This document shows positions 7,659 through 9,343 of a stretch of DNA of 9,343 nt, one piece after another. The notes under the pieces were generated by a model that was given only the letters and a program-made list of their open reading frames with translations, was not told where the DNA came from and did not search any database. The stretch is from positions 1 through 9,343 of the forward strand of contig JAUNIK010000079.1 in NCBI GenBank assembly GCA_030523505.1, read 5' to 3'. The stretch comes from Prevotellaceae bacterium. GTDB taxonomy: Bacteria > Bacteroidota > Bacteroidia > Bacteroidales > Bacteroidaceae. Position numbers and translations under genes: made by a program. How positions within the stretch are numbered: the stretch's first letter is position 1; each line of letters begins with the position of its first letter.

Positions 7659-8096
7659 ATGAATAATAAGAATTTTGAAATAAGAAACAGTACCGCTGAG
7701 TTCCTTACATTTGTGGCAACAGGTAAGGAAGATGGAATACAGGTGCTTTACAAGGACGAGACTGTTTGGGCTACACAGAAGGCGATGGCTACATTGTTCG
7801 ATGTTGACAGAAGCGTAATAACCAAGCATCTTAAAAATATATTTGATTCAGAAGAACTTGTATCAGAACGAGTATGTGCAAAAATTGCACATACTGCCGA
7901 AGACGGTAAGACATATAATACGCTGTTCTACAATCTCGATGCCATCATCTCCGTTGGTTATCGTGTCAATTCCATCCGCGCCACTCAATTCAGACAATGG
8001 TGCACATACGTCATACGCCAGTTTGCCATACGTGGATATATAGTGGATAAGAAGCGCATGGAGAACGGCTCGTTTATCAATGTTGATTACGGCTGA
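7659..8096 (+). CDS. RhuM-family protein, N-terminal part only (disrupted gene)
   Basis: The 145-residue open frame matches the N-terminal half of the RhuM family (named after a gene in Salmonella pathogenicity island 3; biochemical role unknown). Family marks are LYKDETVWATQKAMATLFDV (30-49), DRSVITKHLKNIFDSEEL (50-67), VCAKIAHTAEDGKTY (72-86), FYNLDAIISVGYRVNS (90-105), RATQFRQW (107-114) and QFAIRGYIVDKKRMENGSF (121-139). Intact members are usually well over 300 residues. Here the similarity stops at VDY (142-144), then Gly and a stop. The family's C-terminal tail resumes in another frame just downstream, so this is a gene with an internal deletion, not a naturally short protein. The first 144 residues have no internal stop and the promoter is intact, so a truncated protein could still be made. 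RhuM genes are scattered and are commonly found in variable regions, which fits the flanking repeats here. Confidence 0.8.
   Translation: MNNKNFEIRNSTAEFLTFVATGKEDGIQVLYKDETVWATQKAMATLFDVDRSVITKHLKNIFDSEELVSERVCAKIAHTAEDGKTYNTLFYNLDAIISVGYRVNSIRATQFRQWCTYVIRQFAIRGYIVDKKRMENGSFINVDYG
7871..7895. other. Perfect 11-bp inverted repeat inside the RhuM-like gene
   Basis: agtatgtgcaa (7871-7881) and its exact reverse complement (7885-7895) are separated by AAA. It lies in the codons for the conserved RVCAKIAHT stretch. It has the shape of an operator-type dyad, or of a small RNA hairpin, but protein conservation alone could explain much of it. The dyad is certain; any function is a guess. Confidence 0.3.
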
Positions 8097-8217
8097 ATAT
8101 GCTAAGGACTTTGCCGAGTCAGAATTTGAGAAGTATCGTATCATACAAGATCGTCTGTTCCGTTCCGACTTTGACCGCCTCACTGATGGCGATATGCCAA
8201 CAATCGGGATTGAATGA
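8086..8217 (+). pseudogene. RhuM-family C-terminal remnant, out of frame with the N-terminal part
   Basis: Read from 8086, in a frame shifted by one base from the upstream RhuM-like frame, the DNA encodes 43 residues: ITAEYAKDFAESEFEKYR followed by IIQDRLFRSDFDRL and a short tail, ending at TGA 8215-8217. The AE-x-EFEKYR-x-IQDRLF-x-SDFD pattern is what I recall from the end of intact RhuM proteins. There is no start codon of its own in a sensible place. Together with the N-terminal frame it accounts for about 187 codons, so roughly 140-150 are missing if the ancestor had a usual length. The string gattac (8085-8090) can be read as the end of the left part (Asp-Tyr) or the start of the right part (Ile-Thr), making it a plausible short-homology deletion junction. 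Confidence 0.75.
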
Positions 8218-8238
8218 TATCATTATATCGTTGTAATA

Positions 8239-8289
8239 ATTTCCCAAAACATTTGGCGGTTTGGAAAAGAAATCGTAACTTTGCAGCGT
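8239..8289 (+). repeat. Promoter-bearing direct repeat, copy 2
   Basis: This is the second copy of the segment at 7582-7633: 51 matching positions with one base missing relative to copy 1. It begins 22 bases after the RhuM remnant and lies about 100 bases before the DUF6057 start. The downstream sequences of the two copies differ completely after gcgt. Confidence 0.9.
8252..8283 (+). promoter_or_regulatory. Bacteroidetes consensus promoter for the DUF6057 gene
   Basis: TTTG at 8252-8255, 20 bases, then TAACTTTG at 8276-8283 form an exact consensus promoter identical to the one at 7596-7627. Transcription would start near 8290, giving a leader of about 100 bases. The next gene on this strand is the DUF6057 gene at 8392, its probable target. 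Confidence 0.75.
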
Positions 8290-8314
8290 TATTGTTTGGT
8301 TGAGCAAACATAAC
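8288..8314 (+). promoter_or_regulatory. Hairpin at the 5' end of the DUF6057 leader
   Basis: gttattgtttg (8288-8298) pairs with caaacataac (8305-8314) over ten pairs with a single bulged T and a six-base loop. It falls right at the predicted transcript start. A T-rich run (ttaattcttttt) comes a few bases later, so it could stabilise the 5' end or act as a weak attenuator. The pairing is seen; the function is not known. Confidence 0.35.
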
Positions 8315-8345
8315 CGTTAATTCTTTTTAATTATTAAGAGGTTTT

Positions 8346-8377
8346 CTTGGAGGTATTAAAAATAATACTTACATTTG
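8346..8377 (+). promoter_or_regulatory. Possible second promoter close to the DUF6057 start
   Basis: TACATTTG (8370-8377) fits the TAnnTTTG box exactly, with CTTG (one mismatch from TTTG) 20 bases upstream at 8346-8349. A transcript from here would start only a few bases before the ATG at 8392. This is weaker than the repeat-borne promoter upstream and may be chance in AT-rich DNA. Confidence 0.3.
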
Positions 8378-8391
8378 CAGAAAAAAAGAAG

Positions 8392-9343
8392 ATGCCAGAC
8401 AAAATAAAGAATACGGATGCAGTCGTCAGATGGGCACTCACTATCGTGCTTGGAGTGAGTGCCTATCTGTTTTGGTTCTTAGGCTATCCTCATGCTATGG
8501 GCTATCAGGAGCAGTTCCAGTTGTTTCTTTTTGATTATTCTTATTTCGCCGAGCGCATTGCCGTGCCAGGTGGATTGGGAACATACGTAGCGGAGTTCTT
8601 GACGCAGTTTTATAATAGTCCTGCCATTGGCGCGTTAGTCATAGCCCTTGTATATGTGTTGATGCAGAGAATGACGTGGATGCTTGCCAAGCGCAACCTT
8701 CGGGATGGCGACAATACTTGGTTGGCATACATCGCGTCGTTTGTGCCGTCGCTCATGATATGGTGGCAGATGGGCGATGAGAGTACGATGTTGGCATATC
8801 CAGTGTCGCTCGTCCTTACGCTTGCAGCTATGCTGTTGCTGCCGCGCAGTAGAATACCTGCCGTGTGTTATACAGTCATCGCAATGCCCTTGTTGTATTG
8901 GTTTGTCGGCCCATTGGTCTTTGTTTTTGCAATATATTCAGGAGTAAGAATAGCTAATGGTTCGCGCACCCGTTTGGCGTCTGGTTCCCTCGTTGTCTTG
9001 GCAGCGGTTTATGCCTTGGCATGGATATTGTTAAGTGCGATATTCGTGCCTTATCCACTCAATCGACTATTTGCTGGAATATTCTATTACAGGTTTGTCG
9101 AGGTGATTCCTTATTCCCTGATTGTTATTGCGGTTGTTACATTGTTATTGACAATAATCCGTATTCACTTGTCAATCAAGAACACAAAGATACTCATGCC
9201 ATTGTCGGCTATTGTCGTGGCAGGAGTGGCTGTGGTGATGATTCCGAAGGCTTACGACGAGCAGAAATACGACCTGGTGGAGTACGATTGGTTAGTGCGC
9301 CAGCAACGATGGAACGACATCATAGCAAAGTCGGAGCGCAAGC
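8392..9343 (+). CDS. DUF6057-family multi-pass membrane protein (3' end cut by the window)
   Basis: An open frame of 317 codons runs from ATG 8392 off the window edge without a stop. It has about eight hydrophobic segments, near residues 12-30, 78-97, 108-125, 133-151, 156-185, 198-219, 237-258 and 266-284. After these a soluble part begins (KYDLVEYDWLVRQQRWNDII, 292-311), which resembles the start of a TPR-like helical region. The early FWFLGYPH...YQEQFQLFLF motif (27-47) and this transition are what I recall of DUF6057 proteins in Bacteroidetes, whose function is unknown. An in-frame TTG at 8347, with GGAGG just after it, would add 15 residues, but it overlaps the possible second promoter; the ATG places a short basic/polar N-terminus before the first membrane helix and is preferred. 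It is probably driven by the promoter in repeat copy 2 and is transcriptionally separate from the SusCD block. Confidence 0.8.
   Translation, partial: MPDKIKNTDAVVRWALTIVLGVSAYLFWFLGYPHAMGYQEQFQLFLFDYSYFAERIAVPGGLGTYVAEFLTQFYNSPAIGALVIALVYVLMQRMTWMLAKRNLRDGDNTWLAYIASFVPSLMIWWQMGDESTMLAYPVSLVLTLAAMLLLPRSRIPAVCYTVIAMPLLYWFVGPLVFVFAIYSGVRIANGSRTRLASGSLVVLAAVYALAWILLSAIFVPYPLNRLFAGIFYYRFVEVIPYSLIVIAVVTLLLTIIRIHLSIKNTKILMPLSAIVVAGVAVVMIPKAYDEQKYDLVEYDWLVRQQRWNDIIAKSERK

Noticed and set aside
8082..8100. Programmed frameshift joining the two RhuM frames
   Set aside because: No slippery heptamer is seen at the junction and the central part of the family is absent altogether, so deletion explains it better.
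7863..8183. 106-codon open frame on the minus strand across the RhuM-like gene
   Set aside because: It is antisense to clear RhuM-family motifs on the plus strand, including the deletion junction, and has no family features of its own.
8213..8224. 12-bp perfect palindrome aatgatatcatt
   Set aside because: It is short, AT-rich and overlaps the end of the RhuM remnant; such palindromes are expected by chance and there is no second copy.
7582..8289. Insertion sequence or transposon bounded by the direct repeats
   Set aside because: The flanking repeats are direct and carry promoters; there is no transposase, integrase, terminal inverted repeat or clear target-site duplication.

Overview
The window looks like a Bacteroidales chromosome, most likely Prevotella/Segatella or a close relative. 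The evidence is a RagA/SusC plus RagB/SusD pair, three lipoproteins with Bacteroidetes-style signal peptides, a DUF4369 protein, a DUF6057 membrane protein, and two exact matches to the Bacteroidetes sigma-factor promoter (TTTG, 20 bases, TAnnTTTG). No tRNA, rRNA, CRISPR array, transposase or integrase is visible. The genus is an inference.

Layout. Bases 1-169 are an untranslated leader with a strong, G.U-rich RNA hairpin at 83-111. Then comes a tightly spaced plus-strand block: a SusC/RagA TonB-dependent transporter (170-3430), a SusD/RagB lipoprotein (3461-5299) and a surface-type lipoprotein with an N-terminal Ig/PKD-like part and two tandem copies of a Trp-rich domain (5325-6824). The gaps are 30 and 25 bases, so these are probably one operon: SusC forms the outer-membrane channel, SusD the lid, and the third protein an auxiliary glycan-binding lipoprotein. 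No glycoside hydrolase, sulfatase, protease or regulator lies in the window, so the substrate cannot be named. A 12-bp stem-loop without a U-tract separates this block from a small DUF4369-type lipoprotein (6906-7496), which ends at a good intrinsic terminator (7526-7566).

The rest is more unusual. A segment of about 50 bp carrying a consensus Bacteroidetes promoter occurs twice in direct orientation, at 7582-7633 and 8239-8289, almost identical. Between the copies lies a RhuM-family gene that is broken: the N-terminal ~144 codons run to a stop at 8096, and the family's C-terminal tail continues in another frame at 8086-8217, so the middle of the gene is missing. The second repeat copy sits upstream of a multi-pass DUF6057 membrane protein (8392 to the window edge, 3' end cut off). 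The arrangement suggests that a RhuM gene with its own promoter entered next to, or recombined with, an equivalent promoter and then decayed by deletion.

The best candidates for something undescribed are the promoter-repeat/RhuM unit, the duplicated Trp-rich domain of the third lipoprotein, and the structured leader ahead of susC. None is proof of a new system. The operon itself is a standard SusCD nutrient-uptake type.
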